Source: Cricetomys ansorgei
Taxonomy: Eukaryota; Chordata; Mammalia; Rodentia; Nesomyidae
DNA length: 64,000 nucleotides
Reading direction: 5' to 3'
Assembly: GCA_026225945.1 (NCBI GenBank)
Contig: JAMJFZ010001262.1
Span: forward strand, 62,001-126,000
Position 1 is the stretch's first letter. Each line of letters starts with the position of its first letter. Under the pieces are notes generated by a model. It made no database searches. It had not been told where the DNA came from and was given only the letters and a program-made list of their open reading frames with translations. The position numbers and the translations under genes were made by a program. Shown here one piece after another: positions 14,718-29,700 of the stretch.

Positions 14718-17700
14718 CTGTAAGGAAAAGAGAACATGAAACTTTTCTTATACCATAACATATGATTTCTATACTATAAATTCCCAGATTTTCTCTCAAA
14801 CTAACAAATTTAACTTACAGTCCTTAAAAGATTGCTCGATATCATGGTTTATCTTTCGACATGTTTATTAGCATCCATTAGTTATACACGATAATGGGCT
14901 TCATTATGGCATTGTAACACACGTGGATAATGCATACTGGTCATACTCACGCCTGCCCACTGCACTCTCTCGCTGTCCTCCCACCTTGCAGCTCTTCTGT
15001 CTAGTCCCCCTTTATGTCCGCATTTGTGTTATGACTTCCAGCTCTCATTATCACCACTTATGGGAGCACAGGTGAGGAGTCCTGGGGCATGGCCACCTTA
15101 CCAGTGGCTACACCACTCAGGAAATGTCTCTCTCTCCTCCAGAAATTATCAACTGCCTGTAAATCCTCAAGTCGGGGGTTAAGATGCCCTGATAACTCCA
15201 TCTTGAAGGGCCCTATCTTGTGAGGATAATGCCATATCTTTCAAATGACTTAAAATTTTCTCTGTACCAATAAAGATGCAAGAACTCACCATTTGCAGGT
15301 TTGAGCACTGCTATCCTGATGCGGTAACAGAAGTACCCGACTTTGCCAAACAATTTTTCAAGATACTGTGTACCCTAAACTAGGATTTTAAAATTTAATT
15401 TTATGTGTATGCGTGTGCCTGAATGTATGCATGTGCACCAGTCACGCAGGTGCCTGTAGAGGTTGACAAAGCACTGGATTCCCTGAAACTGGAGTTACAG
15501 ACAGTTGTGAGCATCGTTTGTGTTCTAAGAAGTGAACCCAAGAGCTCTTAACTGCTGAGCTCTTTGTCCAGCTCCCCAAACCAGGTTCTTAATTCCTGGA
15601 CTAAAATATACTATTTAATTCCCACTATTCTTTTTCAGACCAATTCCAGCAATTCCAGAAAATATACTTGTTCAACATTTAGCTGACAGCACAGTTTCAG
15701 AAGAGTTAAACATAGTTTTAAAAAGATTGATAATTACAAATATCATAGTGAATAAGCTGCCAGCCTGAAATAATTTAAAATTTATAAAACCTTTAAAGAC
15801 TGTAAATGTTCACAGTTGTGCATATTGATATGGTACAACCACGTGCTATTAGGTCATACTATTTGAAACTGCATTCTATTAGCACTTGCTTTAAAAGCTG
15901 GTTAAGAATTTAAGGACTTCCTATAACAGTAGAAAATAAGTTGGAAAAGTACATGCATGGGAGTAATTACATATTTAAAAGAATATCTCTAAGCAAAAAA
16001 CAAAAATCTGATCAAAGTATAAAACACAGTATTTATTTCAGCTGTTTACAGCTAAAAGATAGTTTAGAGATCATTTTCCAGTTTTTAAATCTTGTAAGCT
16101 TTTTCTACCAAAAATAGTTCAAACATTTAGAAAAGTACAGAGGTTTAATAAATATCAATGTACTCACTACCCAATTTTATCAAATGCAAATAATATGTAA
16201 TATATGCAGAGAAACAAAAACTTAGACTGCATTACTAATAAGCCAAAACCCACTGAACCTTTTCCTGTCTCATTGTCCCCTTCCCTGGAAAGAATTCCAG
16301 ATTAAAACATGATACTTCTAATGTTAACCAGTGCTTATGTATCTGCTTGTAGAATATAGCACTGTATGACTTTAAATTCCATATAAATTATATTATTTTG
16401 GATGCAGCTTTTTACATTGCCTTTTCCCTTTAACACTGCCTGAGATGTATCCATAAGATAAATGCAGCCCTAATCCATTTATCTTTCTTTTCCATTTTTA
16501 TGACTCTATCACTCTCATATCTACATCTTTAGAAAGCCACCACTACCACAAATACACTTCAGTTGACAACCCTGCCCACCCATCTCTCCTGTGCACACAT
16601 GCATTTCTGCAGGAGGACAAAGACACTGCTGGGTGTTTATTAACACTGTTTTATTTTTGTTTTCTTCTTCTTGGGCACAAGAAGAAAGACTTTACATCTC
16701 CATTTTTGCAGATGGACAGAAGCATCTGTAACTGAGTTCTGGCTACTGGTGTATTATTAGAAGTGAAGTACTTCCAAGAAAGGACTTTTCAATCTACCAA
16801 GTTCATTCCTCCTTGCTCCCTGTTGTTAACTTCATAGGCCACTGTGTTTCACTTGACATCACTGTCAGATGGAAGAGACATGCAACTCATATTTAGTTAC
16901 ATTGTGAGCAAGACATAAATTTGTTGTGATAAGCTACTCAGAGCCTGGGGATTTGTTTTCTTCTGCAGTGCAGCCTAGCCTTAGCCTTGACCAAAATACA
17001 AATTTATTCATATTTAATTTGATTAAATACTGTCAACCTGCAGAGTAGGCAGGCTCTGTTTTATAGACTGACTTACAGTGTTATTTGCACTTAGAATCAT
17101 CGGTTCTTGTGAGTCTTGTCAATCCAACAGTGTAAATGTCTCTACTGTTATAATTTGCACCTTATTAGTGAAGACAGTAATCACACTGTTTGTTAATATA
17201 CAAGTTTTTTTTTGTATATCCTTCACTCTTTTTGTCAGTTTGTATCTGGTTTGTAAAAATTGTTACACTTGCCTATTGTATGGGTTCAAGAGAGTAGGAA
17301 GCATTATTAAAAGCTTTGGCGTAGGCCCTAGCTTTGGATCCTGGTTCAAACTATAAAAAGGTGGGGAAATTACTGAGTTTCCATTTAATACTTGAAACTG
17401 AAGACAGTGCTGAAAAAAACTACCCTTGGAATAAAGAATGCAGAGACCAAGGGAAATGGAAGCGAATGACTTTGAAAAGGACAATCATGTCTAATGTATC
17501 TACTCAATGTCTCAACGAGACATATTTAAAAAAAAGGAGAGGTGGCAACATGAAAAGTTAATGTTCAGAAGCAAAACTAACTCAAGATAAAAAGAAATTC
17601 AATCCCAGATACACTTGGCACAACTGTAACAATGCAAAGGAAACAAAATGATGAGCAGCTAGAGAATATAGACATCAAAAAAAAAAAAAAAAAAGTAGCA

Positions 17701-20700
17701 GATGGATACACCTTTTTTGTTTGTTTTTTTCAAGACAGGCTTTCTCTGTTGGAACTCTGTCTGTTCTGCAACTCACTCTGTAGACCAGGCTGGCCTCGAA
17801 CTCACAGAGATCTGCCTGCTTCTGTCTCCTGAGTGCTGGGACTAAAGGCGTGGCAGAAAGACCTTTTTATAACAGCAACAATGAAAGGCAAAAGACAACA
17901 AAACAAAGTTTTACTTCTCTATTTGCTGATTTCAACCTGGACTCACTAACCTACCGATAAAGGAATTCAATAAGTATAATAACTGAGATTTTCTAGATTC
18001 TTCAGACAAAGCAAGCTTGGTTTCCAATTTTGGCTTTACTATCCTTTGATCTGCTGATTGACCTGAATATCCATCTTCTCTGCAAAACCTCATAAACATT
18101 CCTACTTGTGATCCCTTGCTTTATACTGGAGACTTTGTTTTTTGTTTTTGTTTTGTTGCTTGTTTGTTTTGTTTTGAGACAGTCTCACTACATAGCTCCT
18201 AGTGGCCAGAAACTCTCTGTAGACCACAGGGAACTATGGACTCTATGAACTCATAGGGATCTGTCTGCCTCTCTGCCCTCTGAGTTTGAATGCTGGATTC
18301 AATACATAAAAAAAATATACAAATCATTTTCCTACAATAACCATAAATAAATTCATTTAAAAAACACTATCTACTGGGTGGTAGTCACGTGTATCTTTAA
18401 TCCCAGCACCTGAGGGGCAGAGGCAGGGGGATCACTTGAGTTCGAGGCCAGCCTGGTCTACAGAGTGAGTTCCAGGACAGTCAGAGTTACAACAGAGAAA
18501 CCCTGTCTTGAAGAATACCGAAAAATAAATTACTTGCTGAAATCTTACCATTTGTTAAAGACAAACTAATTTGCACTAATGATATGTACTTGTTTACATA
18601 AATAAATATTAGCTGGATATTTAATGCAGGGTGTAGAGTCGCTTTAACATTTTGCAAAGTTGATCAATATTTTGATTTTATACTCATCACTTTCAAACAC
18701 ACATGAGACAAATGACAGACGTGTGCTTAAGATATTTCCAGAATTGCTTTGAAACTCTGTCCTAAGTCCAGTCCACACTTCATGTAACTCAAACAAGCAA
18801 GTCAAACAATCATTCTTAGAAATCAGGTATTCAAAAATGAAACAATCCAAAGATAAACTAAGTTGATACTTATACACTGAGAACCACAAGTAGAAAAATA
18901 TAAAATATTTTTGTCTTTGTAATTCAGCTATGTTTTTTATGAGACGAAACGCTGTATGTGTAGTAGAAACACTGAAATTCATGAACATAAGTCTCAAGTC
19001 TGAACACACACTCCACAGACAATGGCATGCTCGGTGCTGCGCTGCAGTGTGGGCCCTCGAATCAGTGCATGCTTGATTTTAAATTAACTTTGGTTGATGA
19101 ATATGTTTAGAAATATTTTACTATTGACATATTGGGTCAAGCCCAGAGTTTAAAAAGTTTTGTACTATTCCAAATTTCTCTTACCTGATTAAGTGTTTAT
19201 GGGTATTAAGAGTTTGTGGGTATTTAAGAGTAGAAAGGGAGAAAGTTTAATCCTTTGTATTTAAACTTTTTCACAAGTAAGTTATTAAAAACTCTTGTCA
19301 ACCCAGCTTTATTTCTAGCACATGCTTCTTTCAATGTGCTTTTGAACAGTGTACTTAACAAAATGCCATTAATAGTAACATTATTAGCAGAGAAAGTTCT
19401 CATATGCAAATACAATTACACTTTCTTTTATTTCCTTAATGATCCTAAATTCATAAGTTTCTCTATATTCAAAAGTTAAAAAAATTTAAAATATAAATAC
19501 CTTCTCATGTTTCTTTAGAAAGTTGGTTTTCTTGATTTTCCCATGATGCTGCAATAAAGGAAAATAATTTTAAGCTTAAACCACAAAAGACAATTTGTGT
19601 GTGCGCTGTGCGCGCGCGTGCGCATCCACGTATGTGACTTTCAAAAACTATATTTTACTTATTAATTCACATATTTTTTTTTGATGTGTTTTAGGGTGGA
19701 CTTAGTTTTAGGTGGACTTTTATATGTTTTAGGGTAGACTTAGATTTAGACTGGATGCAGGATTACTTTTTCACATAAAAGTTATAAAATACAATAGTGA
19801 TAATTCTTAAAAGAATTTGTCACATTGATGTTAGTGCTATATATTCAGTGCTATAAAAACAGAACTTCCAAAGGTAAACAAATGTGTACACATCACTTAA
19901 AGGAGAGGGGGTAATTCAAATACTAGACAGTGGCTGAGAACACCTGAGTACTCAAGACTCAGTACTTGGGGGTAGGGATTGTCCTTGCACCTACAAGACA
20001 AGTAACAAACAAAACAAAACAAAACAAAACAACCCCCCCACACAAAACTAATCACTGAAAGTTTTAAGTCTAGAGAAAAAGCAGAGTGACATGAGGACTG
20101 GAGTTCAAGTGCACAGAGCTTACATAACCGCAGTGGCTGTGGCAGCTGCCTGGACTCCCATCCTTGGAAAGAGACGAGGAAGCTGGCTAGCAAAGCTAAC
20201 CACATTAATGAGCTCAGGGCTTGAAGGAGAGACCTGAGATGATTTCCAACATCAAACTCCACATGTATGTACACACAGATGCATACTCACCTGGCCCAAA
20301 CACATGTGCACACGAACATAAAATATGCACGCACATGCACGCGCGCACGTGTGCGCACACACACCCACACACACACTCACGAAAATGGAAAGAAAAAAAA
20401 ATGTTCTGAGGGGATGAAAAGGTTTTATTAGACTAAAACAACTTATACTTGATTTCTTCTCTTCTATAAAACTACCTACTTTCTCCCAAAGTTCAGATTG
20501 TGATCATAGAGCCATTAACAAACAGGCCCTAATTATGTATTTATCAATCTCTTACTCTAACCTCTGCCATTTAGATATTTATAGATACTGAGAAACTTCA
20601 GACCAGTCATTCTTTGGTTCCATAGGGAACTGAAGACCACTTAGACAACACTAAACTCAGGTATGTTCACGGTATGATAAGTATGCTAGTTATATAATAC

Positions 20701-23700
20701 ACTCTGTTATTTGAATCTTTAGATTGCCGAACATAATTTAGATGTTCTAAAAATAGTTGTTACTATATTATTTAGGGAATAATGACCAGAAAATGTTTTT
20801 ACATGTTCAGTATATAGAGTATTTTTGAAGCTTGCATGTTTGAATCTGCAAGACCAACTGTACTCCTGAGATTTTTCAAGAAAACAGTGAAAAGATGTAT
20901 GATACTATTACCTTCAGGAAGAACCTTCTGTCAGTCCGTGAAGGGTTATAAGAGGCAAGGTATGCAGCGATAAGTATAAACTTTGAGTAATATGGAAGTT
21001 CCACATGGGTGTATGCCGAGAGACCTAGAGAACAAAACATCCAGGACAGTATTCACTAGCTACCACGAGGTGTTACGTATCTTTCCTAACTTATCCGTTG
21101 ACTGACACAGCTGTGCTCTGCTGCTGACATTGATATCATAGTGCTGAACATTATTAATGCATGCTTTGTTTGCTCTATTTACTTGGCTCTTCCCAAAGTG
21201 AAAACCCTACTATTTCTTCCCTTTAAGATTATTTTCTTGATGGGTGGTGGCGCACACCTTTAATCCCAGCACTTGGGAGGCAGAGGCAGGCAGATCTCTG
21301 TGAGATCAAGGCCAGCCTGGTCTACAGAGTGAGTTCCAGGACAGCCAGAGTTACAACACAGAAGCACTATCTCTCGAAAAACCAAACAAACAAACAAAAA
21401 AGATTACTGAACTTTTCCTGATGGATTTATATGACCACAAAATAGGAAACTTTACCTCTACTCCAATTCCTTTATCTATTTCATACACACACACACACAC
21501 ACATATCCTATGTGATATTATATCATATGTTAAAAGCTATTTGGTTAAAAACAATAAATACCCTCTGCTGAGAGACACTTTCCACTGAAGATGGCAGATC
21601 CGGTATTTTGTATACTTACAATTCCATGCACGTAAGAAAGGATCTGAGAGTTACTATGTGTGACACACTGTGGGTCGCCTTACATGAGTATCACTAGACA
21701 TCACGGTAGTAATTTAAAGCTTCATTTTTTAAATGAAGAAACAGCCCAGTTTGAAGTTACACAGGAAGTAGTGCAGATAAACTATAGTTTTTCCTAGCTG
21801 TAGGCATTTATCACTCTCTCCTACAATACACTCACTTGTAAATCAGCTGAAGTACCCAGAAACCAAGTGGGAAGACAACCTCAATACCATCACATCATAC
21901 CCTTCCTAAACAGGAATTTTTTTAATTTTTGAAAAAAATAACATTTTAAAGTAATATCTGTTCAGTTTGATAAAAATGCAAAATAGCTTCTTTAAGAAAA
22001 CAAAAGCACTTTGAAAATATAAGCACTGAAGAGTACCCCTGAGTTAATATTGGATTTAATTTCATAAAACACCTGAAATATTATATACGGTGAGTTAAAG
22101 TTGTATTATATAATTGGATTATATAGGTAAAAACACTAAAAGAAATATTGATTTTTCACATGATGGAATCCAATACTTAGAAAATACAAAATTGATATTC
22201 AGTTGAAGGAAAATCATTAATGAAAATATCAGAGCTTGAAAAGTAAACTCCTTCCAAACTCCATTTACTTAACGAGGAATCTTAAACGTTAAGCACTATG
22301 TTTACCATAGTTTAAACAGTGTTCCTGTAAAGTGTCTCAGTATTTTCCCTGATACCTTTCAGCTGTCCAGGGTCTGTGTCATCGTTCTGTAACTTTTCCC
22401 ACTGGGAACTAAAAAAAAAATATATATGAAAATGAAATCAACATGCTGTAATAAAAAGAGCCCCACAGAAGCATTTTCACTGAACGAATCAGAAAGTAGA
22501 AATATAATACATACACGCTATATACATGTTTGCACCTGTACAAAATCATTTGATATATAAGTAAGAATATAACAAAATCTTCAAATGTTAATTTTTTAAA
22601 AAATCTTTTTAACTCTGATCACAAGTGTAAAGCTATCAAAATTACAATAAATAAAAGTCACTCAGTAAAGCTCTCAACAATTCTAATCACTTCCTGGATA
22701 CAATTGTACATTAATTCTAATCTGTGCAATAATCAACTGAAGTGTGTATGATTAGATGAGAACATTGAGACCCAGTGATTAAGTTTTACAAGAACATACA
22801 GTCAAGAGAAGAACTAATATAAATGAATCTGTGTTTTTCAAAAAAGAGACGGAAGAAAAATCAGCAACTGTCCAGATGGCCAGGAATACACTAGAAGAAT
22901 ACAGGTGTTTGAGTATACTGATTTTTGGTAACAATTTTAGCTCTTAATGTATTCTTTGTATCTCATCTCTTACTTATAGAGTAATACGTTCTCCCCCCAC
23001 TTTTATTGTTTGGTGGGGGCGGGGGAGAGTCTCACTAGGAGCCTTGACTGGTCTGGGATTTACTATCTAGACCAGGTTGGCCAAGAAATCTGTCTGCCTC
23101 TGCTGAAATTCACAGCATGTGCCACCATGACTGGTCTTCTTGCCATTCTTTTAGATATGATATCTCTAGCTTATCAGGCAACAGATACCCACATACTGTT
23201 CTATACTTGTGTTTACCTGCAATTTCATTTAGAGCTAAAATTAAATCTAATGTTTACTAACAATTTTTTGGTTAAGGTTTCCCTGGTCATCTCTTTGTAT
23301 GCCAAGAGTTACACTAATAGACTGCTCAGAGATACCCTATGAATAGTTTTTCCTGTTTAATGCTATGTTTAACTTGTTTTCTACAGCTTTGACACTTGAA
23401 AGATTGAAAAGACATAAATATTTTGGCTTCACTTCTTTTTGAGTTTCTTGAAAATGCTGATCAATTTGCTGGTTTTATTAACTTTCTTTTATAAGTGATC
23501 TTTCGCTTGGAAGAATATAGTGGGTTTTTTTTTTTAAGTCTAAATAGTTATAATCCTCAGTAGTATACTTAATAATGTTTCTTTCAAAGAGGTTAACAAG
23601 TAATTGCGTTGCCTATGTGAGGGGAAAAAAATGCCTTAGCAGATGTGTCTGAGTCAGATACTGAGACCGAAAGTTTGTACGGATTACTCAAATGGGAGAA

Positions 23701-26700
23701 AAGTGAGGTAAGAGAAGAGACAATGCTTGCCTGCTGACTTAAAGACACAGTAAGAGCCACAACTTGATGAATACAGCAACTACTTACTAGTAGCTGCAAG
23801 AAGGCATCTCTGTGGACCTATGTCAGACTTCTGGCACTCAGATCTCTAAGATAATGCATTTGTTTTACATCTCGAAATCTGTCTACAGAGTTCCAGGACA
23901 GCCAGAGTTACAGCAGAGAAACCCCGTCTCAAAAAACAAACAAAAACCCAAAACAAAACAAATCTCTAATCTGTGGTAATTTATTAGAATGCAACAAATT
24001 TGTAGCATCTCAGAATTGTCCATCCTGCATTATGTGGGACTATGAACGCTTCTGGTGCAGATCTTCTTTTATTCCCCAGATACTTTCTTTGTTCTAGTGT
24101 TAGAGTTTTATTCGATCCATTGTTTCCTGACTTCATGTGCTCCAATTATAAATGCTGAATCTTCTCTTTCTACCATACTTATGTGAAATAGGAAACAAAA
24201 ATACATACTTTGGTTTTACTGAAAAATAGACTGGATATAAAATTTAAATAGTTTATAAACTTGAAGTATTCCAGAGTTAAGGTTTTGGATTAGAGGAGCT
24301 TAATCAGCAAACTGTATTCAAATATTCAAAACAAAAAAATTGATGTCTGTAACACTTCTAGTCCTAGGCACTTTGGATAAGCAATATTTAACACGTGAAA
24401 AACATATAATTACCTTGATATCTCCCTGAGATAAACAGTCTGCATGGCTTTCTTCAAGTGAGGCTCAATATTTCTCCACAGTTTGCGAGTATCACGTTCA
24501 CCTGCTACTCTCAAGAGAAAATATCAATAATTCAAATCTTGTATAATTTTTCTCATATGAAATATTAATAATTATAGTAAGTTACCTTCTCCTTTAATTA
24601 CAGGTTCACAATACTTGGGGAAATTAAGCACTGCCTATGAATTTAAAAAGAGAGAAGACAAAAAACAGAATACAGTTATAGTTAGGAATTTATTTTTCAT
24701 GTAAAATTTTTATTACTAATTAAGCAATTTTATTTAAATTTGATTTTAAGTAATTCTAGCTTATTGCTGAAATAAAACAACAAAAACATCGATAATGGTA
24801 GTATAACAATATACAATACTCCTGGCTAAATCCTACCTATTTATACTGTATCATATGAAATAATAACGTATGGTTTGTACTCCTAGTCATAGTGATGTTT
24901 AATAAAGAGGTCTAGGCCAATTAAGTGCTATTTTCCAGCATGTGAGCAGTATCATAAATAAGCATCGCCTAATTAAGGATAGTTTAAAGTGTTTGCACTG
25001 GTTCTTACACTTATGAGATCTTAACACTTCCCAGGCATATTAAACCAATCAGAGAATTAGACCCAAGAATCTATTACATGTTTTAACAATCTCTCCAGAA
25101 AATCTATGCCTTAAGAAGTGTGAGGATTAATTAATCATGAGTACTTCATAGCTTTCCATTCTAGAATCCTATTGAAATGTAGTTTTAGTGAATTGGTGGC
25201 ATTTGTTAACATTAATTTGATCTCCAGTATTTTATGAGATGATTTAATGATGGAGCCTAGAGAAGAGATAGACACAATGATATAGCTGTGAAAATTCAAA
25301 TTCAGAGGACACTATTAAGTACTAAAATTAACTGCAGAGACAAAGGAGTAAAAGGGAGCTATTCGCCTTAGCCAACCTTCTTGCCCTAATTCTAGATTTC
25401 CAGACCTAAGCACTGAACGGTGATGCCGAGGAATCATATTAACAAATTCAGTTGAAAGCCTAGCCTAGTTCCATAGTGCTCTCCAACATCATGCCCATCT
25501 CTCCCACATTTAGTTCTACTTCTTTGTATTAGGATTTTGTCTTAGTTAATTTTCTATTAATGTGACAAACCGCCATCATCAGGACAATGTGTAAAACAAA
25601 GTATTTGACTTGGGGCTCATATTTGCAGAGGGTTAGTCCATGACCATCATGGTAGGCAGCATGGCTGCAGGCTTGGCAGGCAGGGCACTGAAGCAGAAGC
25701 TCAGAGCTTACTTACATCCTTATCTAAGAACAGTGTGGGCTCTTCAGGACCTCAAAGCCCACCCCCAGTGACATGCCTCTTTCCACAAGGCCTCCAGTCC
25801 TTTCCAAATAGCTCCACCAACTGGGGTCCCCTATGGGGTCCATCCTCATTCAAACTACACTACAGCATAATAGAAATTCAGTATTGCTGGTTTTCGAGAA
25901 AAACAAGTGAGGCTGTTAATAAAAACCACAAAATACCCCTCAAACCACGCAGAAATAATTTTATATTGATTTTGATATTACTAATTTTCACCATCAGTTC
26001 ACATCTCCTCATGTCCCCATGCTAGTTATCAAGTTTAAAATGCATTCTGACTAGCTTCATCGATAAATAGGAAAAGTGAAGGACAGGGTGGAACTTTATT
26101 AAGAACTGGCCACAGCAGTAAAGCACAGTCATCGGGAAGCACAACTACGCTGGCTCCCTGTTAACTCACCTAACTGTTGTAAAGTGCATTTCTGTTACGC
26201 CATCTGAAGGCCAAGGAAACAGAGGCAAAGTAGTCTGCCTACAAGCACACAGGATCCTTTTTACCTAGATTTAAACTGTGGATCTGTGAAGTGATTTGAG
26301 AATTTATTTCTAAATCAATAAAGTACACTTCAATTAAGGCCCAATTCAGGTAAACAAAGTATTTTACTTTAGGTGGTTAAACAGTCTATTATGAATACTG
26401 TCAAGGCTGCAAAGGTAAGGCTGGCAGATTAAAAAGCTTTTCCAACTCTCCCTCAATGAGATTTCCAGCATGACTTCATTATAATGGGCAGGATTACTTG
26501 CTGGGAGATAGTCTGATACATGTAAACTGTAGTGCTTAACGTGTATTAACTCATTTGGTCTTCGAGACACCCTATGTGATAGACATGGCTACTGTGCTCC
26601 AGCAACCGGAAAACTCTGTTTTCAAATGAATCAAAGATTAAGACATACCCACTCCTTCTGCAATAATCAATTAAAATATATATCCAAAGGCAGTTTGAAA

Positions 26701-29700
26701 TGAAGAAATATGCTTAAACTAACCAAGCATAAAGACACTTCCCAAGCCAAATACATATTAATTATGAAGGAAAAAAAGTACCATTCTAACCAAACGGTAA
26801 AAGTGAACATAACCGGCCATCAGTGTATGACAAAAACAAAAAACAATGAGATAAACTGAATTCCTGTGCCGCCTGAAAGAAGGACAATATCAGGGCTTTT
26901 CTGTGATATCCTGTCAAATGTACAGCTGGTACCTAATCAGGAAGAAACACATGACAGATGCAAAATGAGGAGGATTTTAGAAAACAACTGGACTGTCATC
27001 TTTAAAGGTCTCAAAATCATGAGAACTAAAAACAAGAATTGTTCGGGAGACTCAACAACTAAACACAATGTGTAATTCTGATCTGGATTCTCTGCTCTGG
27101 AACATATTCATTGGGACAACTAGCAAATCTGGAACAGGGTCTGAAGACTAACTTGTGGTAAAGAAATTAATTTTCTGTTGTATGTACATGCACCCATAAA
27201 CTGGAGGGCAACCCTAAGCATTGCTCTTGAGGAGCTGTCCACACATCTTTATCCTGACCCGGACGGAACTGGCCAAGAAGGCTACACTGGCTGACCAGGG
27301 ATCTACTCGTCTCCCCAGCTCAGGGATCACAGGCATCTGTCACCAATTTCAGCTTTATTTTTGTGTGCACACACGTGTGAGCCATCTTCCCAGCTCTCCC
27401 TCGCCCACAAATTAATTCTCTCTAATTTTGACTGTTGCACTATACATAGGTGGGAGGATGTCTTTGTAGGAAATACACACTGAAGTATTCAGAGACAGTA
27501 AGGTGTCAGGTGAACACTTACTCTCTAGTGATCTGGGAAATCAAGGGGTGAGTTCTTTTTCTAAATTTGCAACTTTTTATATGTTAAAACCTGCTTTCAA
27601 ATTTATAAAATAAAGTTTAAAATTACCAAATACTTTCATTATCTTGTGAAGTAATTAGAGCAAATAACAGCACCATTAAATGCAGTAGTGAACTATATTT
27701 TAATAGCCGATCATCTATTCATTTTACAAATTATCTTTATTTTGGTACCCTTACAGTCACTAAGCTCTGCCCACTATCTGAAGGGCCAAAGAAAACAGCA
27801 CAGTCTAAACAGATACAAGTTGCATTTTAAAAGACTGCTAACTTCTAAACAATTCAGGCTTCTCTGAGTGATTTCTAAGCATTCTAATTATCATTTTGAT
27901 ATTTTGGAGGAAAAAGGTTTGAAATATAAGAAACTTAAACATATGATATATTTTAAAAATATACAAAACTAAGGTTAAGCAAATAGGCTATTCTGTTTTG
28001 GGTATTTAGAGGAGTATAAAAATAACCTCTCTAGCTGGTTTTTGTAACAATTATAATTTCTATTTTGACTACTGAATGCATTGCCAAAGAAAGCTAACAA
28101 TATTTTGAATATTCAAAATAGCACTTTATTTTCTCCTGTCTTTGCTGCCTAGATAGGTAGCCTCCAAAATATACTTAAACACAAATAGAAATTCCTAAAA
28201 CGGATTTAAAAGCACACACAGAAAAGATGTTTGAAAAAAACTGTATGTAGGTTGCTTTATATTTTCAAGAAATATACTATTCAAAAACTTTGAAACAAGT
28301 AACAGTATCCATCTGATGGAAAATATCATCCTGACTCCTTTATGTTCTAGATATGGAGAAATTTTCTTACTTTATTTTCTTTTCCTGAAGATAATTTCCC
28401 TAATTTTTCCCTCTGCAAAGATTCCCAGGGGCTAAGAAGTGGCCACCTCGGGTTATTTTATAGGAGAGACTGAAGAAGAGCATCTGCCCGACTCCAGGCA
28501 TCTTCTATTTATCCTTGGGCTTCTCTGAATGTCTCTTCTATCGTCATTTCCTTGGGTGCCAGGGGTTCTAACAACATTCAGCTTCTGGAGAGCTGTTGAT
28601 GAACTTGAACATTTTTGTGTCAACTAAGATGTTTGGAATCTACATATAAACCAGAAGGGCCCAGAAATCTAGAGCTTCCATAAACACAGCAAAAGTGAAC
28701 ACAACTTCAAGTGGTCATCTTTCCCTGGGTTCTGTCTAAAACAGATTTAAATACACGTTAAATTATTTTAAGTACTACTTTACTGAGCAAAGAAAGGAAA
28801 AGAAAAAAGTAGAACAAAGAATGGGTTAAGCAATATAGAATTTATTACTTGAAAGTAACTGGTTTTCAGCCTTGAATATAATATTATTTTTTAATTACAT
28901 GGAGATGTCAAAACAAAAACTCAGCTCTCATCTCAAAGGCAATCTAGAGCCAAATATGAGTGAGCATAGTTTCTTCAGATTCTACATTCAATGTGTAATC
29001 AATTTAATGAGGTTTTAATAGTAACAAAACAGAGCTATAAACAAAGGAACTTTTAGAATACGTTGGTAGGAACATTAAGTTATAGTTGCAACACAGCTGG
29101 GAAATCTCAGCTGTTGGTAGCAGATGCTATCTGATGACTCTTGACTTTTTGATCCGTGGAAAATTAGAGTTTTGTTAGGTTAATATTTGTTTTGTTTTGT
29201 TCTTTTGATTTTTTTTTTTTTTTTGATTTTTCTAGACAGAGTTCTCTCTGTTGTAACTCTGGCTGTCCTGGAACTCTGGAGACCAGGCTGGCCTTGAACT
29301 CACAGAGATCCACCCGCCTCTGCCTCCCAAGTGCTGGGATTAAAGGCGTGGGCCACCACCACCTGTCTAGATTAATAAATAGTCAGGATGTTAGGTCTGA
29401 GACAGGGGGTGGAGGGCTGGAGGCCAAGGACAGCCCAAGATAAGCTGTGATTAGGTTCTGGACCCGTAATATTCCAAATTCTCCATAGCTGCTAAAGTTT
29501 CAGTCAATCAGTACCTACAGACACGGCTTCTTTCCAAAAGTTTCCATCCACAGAGAGTCTTATTGAGTGCTTTGTTTGTTGAGACAGGGCCTCTCTCTGA
29601 ACCTGGGGCTCACCCTGTGGCTAGCCTGCTTGGCCAGCAAGCCCTGGGATCTGTGACTCCACCCCTCGGTGTTGGGTTATAAACGCGGAAGGTGCCACAT

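Larger units (their letters stand above)
14718..19500 (-). other. ORC5 intron 11
   Basis: 4783-bp intron with SINEs at about 15.4, 17.7, 18.1 and 18.4 kb. Between 16.0 and 17.6 kb I see no clear element; several short open frames there (for example 17078-17356) show no family resemblance. A short hairpin (8-bp arms TCTTCTTG / CAAGAAGA) lies at 16666-16685. Confidence 0.8.
19549..24413 (-). other. ORC5 introns 10, 9 and 8 (between exons 11 and 8)
   Basis: Outside exons 10 (20912-21024) and 9 (22356-22408) this stretch holds a B4 with a CA tail (20.1-20.4 kb), a B1 (21.2 kb), a diverged B1 (23.0 kb), a B1 3' piece (23.9 kb), AAAAC repeats at about 20005-20032 and a short AC repeat at about 21486-21502. 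Nothing else recognised. Confidence 0.8.

Noticed and set aside
18644..19009. 121-codon minus-strand frame within intron 11
   Set aside because: AT-rich, no recognisable motif, and not flanked by splice signals that would join it in frame to exons 11 or 12.
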